Shown piece after piece: positions 1 to 5,448 of a stretch of 10,141 nt of DNA; the first letter of the stretch is position 1, and each line of letters opens with the position of its first letter. The DNA is from Methanomassiliicoccales archaeon (GTDB taxonomy: Archaea; Thermoplasmatota; Thermoplasmata; Methanomassiliicoccales; UBA472): the NCBI GenBank assembly GCA_028679935.1, contig JAJRAL010000085.1, positions 1 to 10,141 of the forward strand, given 5' to 3'. A model generated the notes under the pieces. It worked only from the letters and a program-made list of their open reading frames with translations. It did not search any database and was not told the DNA's origin. Position numbers and translations under genes: made by a program.

Positions 1-1
1 C

Positions 2-427
2 CTGGTGCTCGTGGACACGTCGGCGAAGAACGAACTGTCGGTGTACCTGAAGCTGGGGATCGAGGACGCGTTCCGGTCCGACGAGTCGATGGCGAACTGG
101 ATGGTCGATCTGGCGCACAGGAACCCGTCTGAGCAGGCGCGGAGGGAGACACTGGCGAGGGCGTCCCAGGTCCCGCGGTCGGTCGCCAAGGAGTGCCTGA
201 CCGAGTTCATGACGCGCTACGACGTCAGGAAGCGGCTACCGACCATCAAGGCCCCGACGTTGATCATCGTCGGCGAGAAGGACGTGATGACGCCGCCGCG
301 GATGGCCCGGCTTCTCAACGAGAGGATCGAGGGATCGAGTCTGGAGATCGTGCCAGGGAGCAAACATATGCCGATGATTGACGATGCCGTGGTGTTCAAC
401 GAGATTCTGCTCGGATTCCTCGCTTGA
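2..427 (+). CDS. alpha/beta hydrolase fold protein (C-terminal part)
   Basis: This is the end of an alpha/beta hydrolase; the start lies left of the window, and the reading frame is open from base 2. The visible part covers the lid region and the last strands of the fold. The sequence GEKDVMTPP carries the usual acidic residue of the catalytic triad after a strand ending in LIIVG, and GSKHMPMID carries the catalytic histidine near the C-terminus. The nucleophile-elbow serine must lie outside the window. The opening residues LVLVDTSA resemble the strand that follows the nucleophile elbow in this family, so roughly half the protein is present. The substrate cannot be read from this fragment; esterase, peptidase and dehalogenase-like members share these motifs. 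It converges on the Mth938-like gene with an 11-base gap. Confidence 0.85.
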   Translation: MVLVDTSAKNELSVYLKLGIEDAFRSDESMANWMVDLAHRNPSEQARRETLARASQVPRSVAKECLTEFMTRYDVRKRLPTIKAPTLIIVGEKDVMTPPRMARLLNERIEGSSLEIVPGSKHMPMIDDAVVFNEILLGFLA

Positions 428-438
428 GCCCAACAAGG

Positions 439-795
439 CTAGCACGTCGAGTGCAGTATCGCGACGAACCTCCGCTTCTCCGCGTTCATCGCCTTCACCG
501 CGTTCTCCGTCGTCCCCTCGATGACCACGTAGCGGGAGAGGAGCTCCTTCGCCTTCGGCGTGATCGTCATCATTCCCTTGTGCCCTGCGCCGACGATGAC
601 GACCTCCGGCTTCTCTTCCTCCAGGAAGCCAAGCTCAAGCTCCGAGAGCGGCACGTGGAAGTACTCTGTTCGATACGGATGAGAGAGCTCGACCGCCCTC
701 GGCGTGACCGAGCCGTCGACGTGGACCACTACGTCCTTCTCGAACCGCATGCCGTCGATCTCGAGCCATCCCCAACCGCAGGCGAACTTCGGCAT
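439..795 (-). CDS. Mth938/NDUFAF3-like domain protein (DUF498 family)
   Basis: This 118-residue protein matches the Mth938-like family (DUF498, PF04430), which includes mitochondrial NDUFAF3, an assembly factor of respiratory complex I; archaeal members have no settled function. Family features visible are an aromatic/glycine start (ACGWGWLEIDG), the strand DVVVHVDGSV, a middle section with EVVIVGAGHKG, and the C-terminal segment with YVVIEGTTENAVKAMN. The whole family length is present. The ATG at 795 was chosen because family members begin just before GWGW and because a TATA-like box lies about 31 bases upstream, which suits a leaderless mRNA. The open frame extends further upstream to 1143, but that part is antisense to the threonine dehydrogenase gene. 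It is divergent from that gene. The family call is firm; the function is unknown. Confidence 0.85.
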   Translation of the reverse strand: MPKFACGWGWLEIDGMRFEKDVVVHVDGSVTPRAVELSHPYRTEYFHVPLSELELGFLEEEKPEVVIVGAGHKGMMTITPKAKELLSRYVVIEGTTENAVKAMNAEKRRFVAILHSTC

Positions 796-820
796 CGTAG
801 GTGGAGTGGAACCACATCGT

Positions 821-828
821 GGAATACC
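821..828 (-). promoter_or_regulatory. weak TATA-like box of the Mth938-like gene
   Basis: On the minus strand the bases read GGTATTCC, preceded by the purine-rich CGAAA, which could be a BRE. The box begins 31-33 bases before the ATG at 795, the same geometry as the clearer boxes before the parvulin and ferredoxin:thioredoxin reductase genes. The match to a TATA consensus is poor. Confidence 0.35.
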
Positions 829-838
829 TTTCGGCCGA

Positions 839-861
839 GCCATGTGCTCGCGAGGCATGGC
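839..861. promoter_or_regulatory. imperfect 23-base dyad, candidate operator
   Basis: GCCATG (839-844) is repeated in inverted form as CATGGC (856-861), and the centre contains the palindrome CTCGCGAG (847-854). One half has a single extra base, so the symmetry is not perfect. It lies in the 114-base divergent region between the Mth938-like gene and the threonine dehydrogenase operon, ending 5 bases before the TATA-like box of the latter. The position suits an operator for a dimeric regulator; no regulator is identifiable here. Confidence 0.4.
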
Positions 862-866
862 CAAGC

Positions 867-874
867 GATATATC
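867..874 (+). promoter_or_regulatory. TATA-like box of the tdh-kbl operon
   Basis: GATATATC resembles an archaeal TATA box and stands out in GC-rich surroundings. By the spacing seen at other genes in this window, transcription should begin near 895-899. That places the only upstream in-frame alternative start (GTG at 844) outside the transcript. Confidence 0.5.
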
Positions 875-896
875 CGAGCGGTACCCATGCCGACGC

Positions 897-902
897 AGGA
901 GG
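897..902 (+). promoter_or_regulatory. Shine-Dalgarno AGGAGG before a non-standard tdh start
   Basis: AGGAGG is followed after 7 bases by the codon ATC at 910, which is in frame with the dehydrogenase. The spacing is ideal for initiation, yet the codon is ATC, not ATG, GTG or TTG. The site therefore decides the likely start even though the codon is unusual. If the TATA-like box at 867 is used, transcription would begin very close to this site. Confidence 0.45.
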
Positions 903-909
903 CGCTACA

Positions 910-1878
910 ATCCCGAGCCGAGTCAGGAGGATCCTTCTCACCGGCGCCACGGGCCAGATCGGCTCCGAGCTGGTGCTCGAGTTGAGGAGGAAGTACGGAG
1001 GGGAGAACGTCATCGCGGCCATCCATAAGAGGAGGCCGAGCGCCGAGGTGGAGGAATCCGGGCCGGTGGTCACGGTCGATCTGGGAAGTGAGAGTGCCAT
1101 CTACGCCGCAGTCGAGGACAACGGCATCAGCGAAATATGGCACCTAGCGGCCGTGCTGTCGGTGGTCGGGGAGAACGACCCGCAGCAGGCCTGGAACGTG
1201 AACATGGGCTCGCTCTACAACGTGCTCGAGGTGGCGCGCAAGGCGAAGCTCGAGAAGGTTTTCTGGCCATCGTCGATAGCGGTGTTCGGTCCGGGGTCGC
1301 CGCGCATCGAAACGCCGCAAGAGACGGTCATGCTTCCCACCTCGATGTACGGAGTGACCAAGGTCGCGGGCGAGCTGCTCTGTAACTACTACTGGAACAA
1401 GTACGGCCTGGACGTTCGGTCGGTTCGCTACCCTGGAATCATCTCGTCCGCGACGCCGCCGGGCGGCGGCACCACCGACTATTCCGTTGAGATGTTCTAC
1501 GAGGCGATCCAGAGAGGGAAGTACACCTGTTTCGTCCGCGAGGATACCATCCTCCCGTTGATGTATATGCCCGACTGCATCGACAGCGCCGTCGAGTTGA
1601 TGGAGGCGGCGCTGTCCAAGTTGAAACGACACGACTCCTACAACGTCGCAGGAGCGAGCTTCTCTGCAGGGGAGCTCGCAGAGGAGATCAAGAAACATAT
1701 CCCCGACTTCGAGATCGACTACAAGCCGGACCACCGGCAGAAGATCGCCGATTCCTGGCCGATGTCGGTAGACGACCGGCAGGCGAGGAAGGACTGGGGC
1801 TGGAGCCCCAAGTACGATCTCCGTTCTATGACCGATGACATGATCAAGAGGCTCGGCAAGAGGATGAAGAGGAAGTGA
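910..1878 (+). CDS. tdh: L-threonine 3-dehydrogenase, short-chain (UDP-galactose epimerase-like) type
   Basis: The enzyme oxidises L-threonine with NAD to 2-amino-3-ketobutyrate in the cytoplasm. It belongs to the extended short-chain dehydrogenase group known from Thermoplasma volcanium, not the zinc-dependent alcohol-dehydrogenase type. From 910 the protein has about 322 residues, the family length. The NAD-binding motif GATGQIG lies at residues 12-18, the SS pair of the active-site strand at 121-122, and the catalytic YxxxK as YGVTK at 147-151. RYPGIIS and a TTDY segment follow, as in Thermoplasma TDH. No ATG, GTG or TTG lies between the promoter and the Rossmann motif; 910 (ATC) was chosen from the Shine-Dalgarno spacing and family alignment. 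GTG at 844 is the alternative. The adjacent downstream gene is the next pathway enzyme, which strongly supports the substrate call. Function is confident; the start is not. Confidence 0.88.
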   Translation: MPSRVRRILLTGATGQIGSELVLELRRKYGGENVIAAIHKRRPSAEVEESGPVVTVDLGSESAIYAAVEDNGISEIWHLAAVLSVVGENDPQQAWNVNMGSLYNVLEVARKAKLEKVFWPSSIAVFGPGSPRIETPQETVMLPTSMYGVTKVAGELLCNYYWNKYGLDVRSVRYPGIISSATPPGGGTTDYSVEMFYEAIQRGKYTCFVREDTILPLMYMPDCIDSAVELMEAALSKLKRHDSYNVAGASFSAGELAEEIKKHIPDFEIDYKPDHRQKIADSWPMSVDDRQARKDWGWSPKYDLRSMTDDMIKRLGKRMKRK

Positions 1879-1880
1879 TC
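1871..1880 (+). promoter_or_regulatory. Shine-Dalgarno of kbl overlapping the tdh stop
   Basis: GGAAGTGATC differs by one base from GGAGGTGATC, the complement of the usual archaeal 16S rRNA 3' end. It contains the tdh stop codon TGA (1876-1878) and precedes the kbl ATG at 1883, so both genes are probably translated from one message. Confidence 0.6.
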
Positions 1881-1882
1881 AC

Positions 1883-3079
1883 ATGAAGCGCGACCCCACA
1901 TCGTTCCTTAAGGAAGAGTATGATGCATTGGTCAAGGAGGATCTGGACTGGAAGCTGAGGGTGCTCGAGGGACCGAGCACGCCTTGGTGCGTCGTCGACG
2001 GCAGGCGGGTCCTGATGTTCTGCTCGAACAACTACCTCGGGCTGAGCAACCACCCGAAGCTGAAGGAGATGGCGATAAGGGCGATCAAAACTCACGGCGC
2101 CGGTTCCGGCTCCGTCCGCCCCATCGCAGGCAGCATGGACCTCCACTTCGAACTGGAGAGAAGGCTCGCCAAGTTCAAGGAGGCGGAGGCGTCCCTGGTC
2201 TACCAGACCGGGTTCGCGGCCAACGCCGGCCTCATACCGCAGCTCGTTGGCAAAGGAGATCTGATCATCAGCGACGAGCTAAACCACGGCAGCATCATCG
2301 ACGGCGTCAGGCTGTCGCACGCGGACCGAGGCGTCTACAAGCACTGCGACACAGCCGACCTGAGCAAGGTGCTCGACGAGGCGGAGAAGAAGAACCCGAC
2401 ACCGCGGAGGATCCTGATCATAACCGACGGAGTGTTCTCGATGGACGGGGACATCTGCCCGCTGCCCGAGATAGCGAAGCTGGCGGAGGAGCACGGGGCG
2501 ATGCTGTACGTCGACGATGCGCACGGCGAGGGCGTCCTGGGCGAGGGAGGAAGGGGGATAGCCTCGCACTTCCACCTTCCCAGAGAGAAGGTGCACGTCG
2601 AGATGGGCACGTTCTCGAAGGCGTTCGGCGTTGTCGGGGGACACGTCTCGGGCAGCCGCGATCTGGTCAATTTCGGGTACAACAAGTCGCGCACCTGGCT
2701 GCTGAGCGGCTCGCATCCGCCCGCGGTGGCCGCGGCCTGCATCGCCGCAGTTGACGTGCTAGAAACGGAGCCGGAGCACGTCAAGAGGCTCTGGGAGCAC
2801 ACTCGTCACTTCAAGAAGGTCATGAAGGACCTGGGTTTCGACACCGGCAGGAGCGAGACGCCGATCACGCCGGTGATGGTCGGGGACAGTGGCAAGGCGA
2901 AGATGCTGAGCGAGCGCCTGTTCGAGGAGAACGTGTTCGCGCTCCCGATCGTCTTCCCGATGGTGGCGAAGGACAAGGCGCGCATCCGGACGATAATGAA
3001 CGCCGCGATGACGACCGAGGACGTCGACTTCGCCATAGGCAAGTTCGAGAAGGTCGGCAAGGAGCTCGGGATAATCTAG
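1883..3079 (+). CDS. kbl: 2-amino-3-ketobutyrate CoA ligase (glycine C-acetyltransferase)
   Basis: This PLP enzyme of the alpha-oxoamine synthase family cleaves 2-amino-3-ketobutyrate with CoA to glycine and acetyl-CoA, completing threonine degradation after the upstream dehydrogenase. All 398 residues are present, matching E. coli Kbl. Visible landmarks are FCSNNYLGLSNHP near residue 46, the PLP-stacking histidine in LNHGSIIDG (H136), the PLP-binding aspartates in YVDDAHGEG (about 211-212), and the Schiff-base lysine K246 in TFSKAFG. Relatives in the family (8-amino-7-oxononanoate synthase, 5-aminolevulinate synthase) look similar; the tdh neighbour settles the choice. The ATG lies 4 bases after the tdh stop. 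A Shine-Dalgarno sequence GGAAGTGATC (1871-1880) runs across that stop codon, implying coupled translation. Its own stop overlaps that of the convergent methyltransferase gene. Confidence 0.93.
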   Translation: MKRDPTSFLKEEYDALVKEDLDWKLRVLEGPSTPWCVVDGRRVLMFCSNNYLGLSNHPKLKEMAIRAIKTHGAGSGSVRPIAGSMDLHFELERRLAKFKEAEASLVYQTGFAANAGLIPQLVGKGDLIISDELNHGSIIDGVRLSHADRGVYKHCDTADLSKVLDEAEKKNPTPRRILIITDGVFSMDGDICPLPEIAKLAEEHGAMLYVDDAHGEGVLGEGGRGIASHFHLPREKVHVEMGTFSKAFGVVGGHVSGSRDLVNFGYNKSRTWLLSGSHPPAVAAACIAAVDVLETEPEHVKRLWEHTRHFKKVMKDLGFDTGRSETPITPVMVGDSGKAKMLSERLFEENVFALPIVFPMVAKDKARIRTIMNAAMTTEDVDFAIGKFEKVGKELGII

Positions 3080-3720
3080 GCGGGTGAGCGGAGCAGCGCC
3101 ACGACCTCGCTCCTCTTCCTCTCCACGCCACCGTAGCGACGAGCCACCGATGTCGTTTCGATCCTCACTACGTCGAACGAAGGAAAAAGCGCCTTGACCT
3201 CGTCCTCGTCGAAGAAGTGACAGACGATCCCGCTCTTGGCGAACGTCATCGGCTCGACCTCCATCCCGTTCCCGAACCGCATGTCGCCTCTCGACATCGC
3301 CCTGATCGAGAGGAGGCGGTTCGGCTTCAGCACCCTCGCGATCTCCACGGCCGAGGCGACCCTCTCCCCCGCCATCAGATGGCCGAGGACGTGGTGCGCG
3401 ACGATGATGTCGATGCTCGCGTCGGCGAACGGCAGCAACGTCGCGTTGCCCTGAACGAGATGCGTATTCTCATGGATTCTCTCACGGCGACAGGACTTCA
3501 GCGCCGATAATGAGACGTCGAGAGCGATCACCGAGCCATGACCGCTTAGCGACCTGAGCGTCTTGCCGGAGCCGCATCCCAACTCGAGAACGATTCCCGA
3601 ATCTCCATCGAATTCCGTCTCCTCGGCCGGTCCCCTCCAAGCACGCGGCTGCCTTCGATATAGGTCATCCCAGGCCCGCCACGTCGCCTTCGATGAGCCG
3701 ATTCCTTCTCTCTGCGTCAT
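3076..3720 (-). CDS. class I SAM-dependent methyltransferase
   Basis: This 214-residue protein has the Rossmann-like fold of class I methyltransferases (Methyltransf_11 type). Motif I is LELGCGSGKT (residues 45-54), the acidic ribose-binding residue is D68 in IALDVS, an adenine-contacting segment is GNATLLPFAD (91-100), and the motif IV strand DIIVAHHVLGH follows at about 104-114, with LKPNRLL after it. The N-terminal WDDLYRRQPRAWRG is typical of small-molecule or tRNA-modifying relatives, but the substrate cannot be read from sequence. Its ATG overlaps the hisD stop in an ATGA arrangement (3717-3720), so it is translated together with hisD. That coupling does not show it acts in histidine synthesis. 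Its stop shares CTAG with the stop of kbl. Confidence 0.87.
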   Translation of the reverse strand: MTQREGIGSSKATWRAWDDLYRRQPRAWRGPAEETEFDGDSGIVLELGCGSGKTLRSLSGHGSVIALDVSLSALKSCRRERIHENTHLVQGNATLLPFADASIDIIVAHHVLGHLMAGERVASAVEIARVLKPNRLLSIRAMSRGDMRFGNGMEVEPMTFAKSGIVCHFFDEDEVKALFPSFDVVRIETTSVARRYGGVERKRSEVVALLRSPA

Positions 3721-4973
3721 CGCGATCCGCGCAGCCGAATGCTTATCGACCTCGCGTGCGCGTCCAGCCCCTCCACCTCGGCGAGCGTCTCGATCGTCTT
3801 GCTGAGGGCCTTCAGACCCTTCTTCTCGATCCTCTGGAACGAGGTCCTCTTGCAGAAATGCCAGACGTCGAGGCCGGAATAGGTCATGGCGTAGCCCGCG
3901 GTCGGGAGCACGTGGTTAGTCCCGGAGGCGTAGTCCCCGCAGGCCACCGCCGAATAGGGTCCGAGGAACACGGAGCCCGCGTTCTCGATCTTGCTTAGAA
4001 TCCGGCTCGCATCGTGCCACTGGATCGACAAGTGCTCCGGGGCGAGCTGGTTCGCGATATCGACTGCTTCCTGCAACGACTTGCAGACGACGTAACCCGC
4101 GTTCTCCATCGATTTGCTGATTATCTCGGCCCTCAAGGAGAACGTCCCTTGGCGCTCGAGCTCCTTTCCCACTTTGGAAGGGAGCGACTTGTCAGTCGTC
4201 ACCAGAGCGGTCGGCGACCTCGGGTCGTGCTCCGCCTGGGCGAGGATGTCGGCGGCGATGTACTCGGGCACCGCGGAACTGTCCGCGAGGATGACAATCT
4301 CGCTCGGCCCCGCGGGAAAATCGATGTCCACCGCGCCCTTCAGGGCGATCTTCGCCGCGGTCACATAGACGTTGCCTGGTCCGACGACCTTCTGCACCTT
4401 GCGGATGCTCTTCGTGCCGAAGGCCATGGCGGCGATCGCCTGCGCCCCTCCGGAGAGGTAGACCTCGTCCGCTCCGGCGATCCTCAGGGCGGCAAGGGTA
4501 AGTGGATTCGCGGGCGGGGGCGTGAAGCAGACGATCTCCTTCACACCGGCGACCTTCGCCGGGATCACACACATCAGCGCGGTGCTCGGATAAGCCGCCC
4601 TGCCGCCGGGGATGTAGGCCCCGATCCTCTTCAGTGGAGTGACCTTGACCCCCAGGGTGATCCCCGGTTCCACCTCCTTCGACCATTCGGCCCGCTTCAG
4701 CTGAAGTCGGTGGAAGCGCTCGATCCTCCTCTTGGCGGAGAGGAGGGCCCTGCGCACCCCCGGATCGATGCCCGCCTCCGCCCTGTCGAGCTCCGCCTTG
4801 CTGACGCGCAAGGACTCCAGCTCGACCTTGTCGTACAGGCTCGCCAGGCGGACCAGCGCCTCGTCGCCGTCCTTCCAGACCTCATCGATGATGGCCTGGA
4901 CGGAATCCATGACCTGGACCAGGCTGGTGACGCGCCCGGCGTTCCATGTGTCCAGGTCCAGTGGCCCCCACAT
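3717..4973 (-). CDS. hisD: histidinol dehydrogenase
   Basis: HisD performs the last two steps of histidine synthesis, oxidising L-histidinol to histidine with two NAD. Counted from the ATG at 4973, the 418-residue protein keeps every key residue of the E. coli enzyme at a constant offset of 13. The zinc ligands are Q246, H249, D347 and H406, and the catalytic pair is E313-H314 in APEHLSIQ. Conserved blocks GAYIPGGRAAYPST, VVGPGNVYVT and FPAGPSEIVILAD are intact. An in-frame GTG at 4988 is an alternative start; the ATG is preferred because a weak TATA-like box sits about 32 bases upstream. No other histidine genes are visible here, so it is separate from any his operon within this window. It is first in a two-gene unit with the methyltransferase and divergent from the parvulin gene. 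Confidence 0.94.
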   Translation of the reverse strand: MWGPLDLDTWNAGRVTSLVQVMDSVQAIIDEVWKDGDEALVRLASLYDKVELESLRVSKAELDRAEAGIDPGVRRALLSAKRRIERFHRLQLKRAEWSKEVEPGITLGVKVTPLKRIGAYIPGGRAAYPSTALMCVIPAKVAGVKEIVCFTPPPANPLTLAALRIAGADEVYLSGGAQAIAAMAFGTKSIRKVQKVVGPGNVYVTAAKIALKGAVDIDFPAGPSEIVILADSSAVPEYIAADILAQAEHDPRSPTALVTTDKSLPSKVGKELERQGTFSLRAEIISKSMENAGYVVCKSLQEAVDIANQLAPEHLSIQWHDASRILSKIENAGSVFLGPYSAVACGDYASGTNHVLPTAGYAMTYSGLDVWHFCKRTSFQRIEKKGLKALSKTIETLAEVEGLDAHARSISIRLRGSR

Positions 4974-4997
4974 GAAGCGCAGAATCACGGGTGGCTA

Positions 4998-5005
4998 CTT
5001 CTATG
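4998..5005 (-). promoter_or_regulatory. weak TATA-like box of hisD
   Basis: The minus strand reads CATAGAAG, preceded by AA. It begins 32 bases before the ATG at 4973, the spacing seen at leaderless genes in this window. The match is poor, and it serves mainly to favour the ATG over the GTG at 4988. Confidence 0.25.
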
Positions 5006-5052
5006 TTTCCCGGCATCGAGCAGCGCTTGAGCGTGGTGGTTCGGAGAAAAGG

Positions 5053-5060
5053 TTTATCCA
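5053..5060 (+). promoter_or_regulatory. TATA box of the parvulin gene
   Basis: TTTATCCA is preceded by the purine-rich GAAAAGG, a plausible BRE. It starts 31 bases before the ATG at 5084, so the transcript should begin at or within a few bases of the start codon, giving a leaderless mRNA. No Shine-Dalgarno sequence is seen. Confidence 0.6.
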
Positions 5061-5083
5061 TCGGGAAGGGCTCGGCCGTGTTC

Positions 5084-5365
5084 ATGGCAAAGCAGGTCAA
5101 TTGCTCGCACATACTGGTCGGCTCGGAGAAAGAGGCGAAGGACCTCCTCGCGAAGATCAACTCCGGAGAGAAGTTCCCGGAGCTGGCGAAGAAATGGTCC
5201 AAGTGCCCGTCGAGCAAGAAGGGCGGAGAGCTCGGCTGGTTCGGAAAGGGACAGATGGTGGCGGAGTTCGAGAAAGCGGCCTTCGAGGGAGAGAAAGGGA
5301 AGGTCGTCGGGCCGGTCAAGACGCAGTTCGGCTGGCACCTCATCAAGATCAACGATCAGCGCTGA
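5084..5365 (+). CDS. parvulin-type peptidyl-prolyl cis-trans isomerase
   Basis: This is a stand-alone 93-residue parvulin domain that catalyses cis-trans isomerisation of proline peptide bonds, probably helping cytoplasmic protein folding. It is the size of bacterial Par10 and the small archaeal parvulins. It starts MAKQVNCSHILV, with the first active-site histidine at H9. Other core residues are C41 in WSKCPS, the substrate-pocket block GGELGWFGKGQMVAEFE (48-64, with M58 and F62), and the second histidine H85 in FGWHLIKI. There is no signal peptide or membrane segment, unlike PrsA or SurA. The open frame extends upstream, but the ATG at 5084 matches the family start and the TATA spacing. A 16-base palindrome covers its stop codon. 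It is divergent from hisD. Confidence 0.92.
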   Translation: MAKQVNCSHILVGSEKEAKDLLAKINSGEKFPELAKKWSKCPSSKKGGELGWFGKGQMVAEFEKAAFEGEKGKVVGPVKTQFGWHLIKINDQR

Positions 5366-5368
5366 TCG
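5353..5368. repeat. perfect 16-base palindrome over the parvulin stop codon
   Basis: CGATCAGC is followed directly by its reverse complement GCTGATCG, and the TGA stop codon of the parvulin gene lies inside. There is no T-run after it, so it is not a typical terminator. It lies about 20 bases before the possible promoter of the zinc-ribbon gene and could be an operator or a chance palindrome. Confidence 0.5.
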
Positions 5369-5388
5369 CGGATGCGACAAAACCTTGA

Positions 5389-5396
5389 TTACGATA
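5389..5396 (+). promoter_or_regulatory. possible TATA-like element of the zinc-ribbon gene
   Basis: TTACGATA lies in an AT-rich patch between the parvulin stop and the zinc-ribbon gene. Transcription would begin near 5418, leaving a leader of about 30 bases that includes the GGTG (5439-5442) before the ATG at 5449. The match is weak, and read-through from the parvulin promoter is equally possible. Confidence 0.25.
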
Positions 5397-5448
5397 CTTG
5401 CAGCTAGGGCACTGAAGATTGGATGAGCAAGCTGGATTGGTGTTCGAC

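Noticed and set aside
424..909. Upstream extension of the threonine dehydrogenase reading frame, making a 484-residue protein
   Set aside because: Most of it is antisense to the well-supported Mth938-like gene and has no family similarity, and the extension lies upstream of the TATA-like box.
887..985. Frameshift explanation for tdh: ATG at 887 in another frame
   Set aside because: Its reading gives no TDH-like residues before the shift and would need an indel; the AGGAGG-ATC arrangement is simpler.
796..1143. N-terminal extension of the Mth938-like frame on the minus strand
   Set aside because: It is antisense to the dehydrogenase, and family members start just before the GWGW motif at 795.
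1984..2754. Long open frame on the plus strand inside kbl
   Set aside because: It is an Arg/Gly/Pro-rich shadow of the ligase gene caused by high GC content.
4014..5030. 338-residue plus-strand open frame opposite hisD
   Set aside because: HisD on the other strand has every catalytic residue, and the plus frame has composition typical of an antisense GC-rich shadow.
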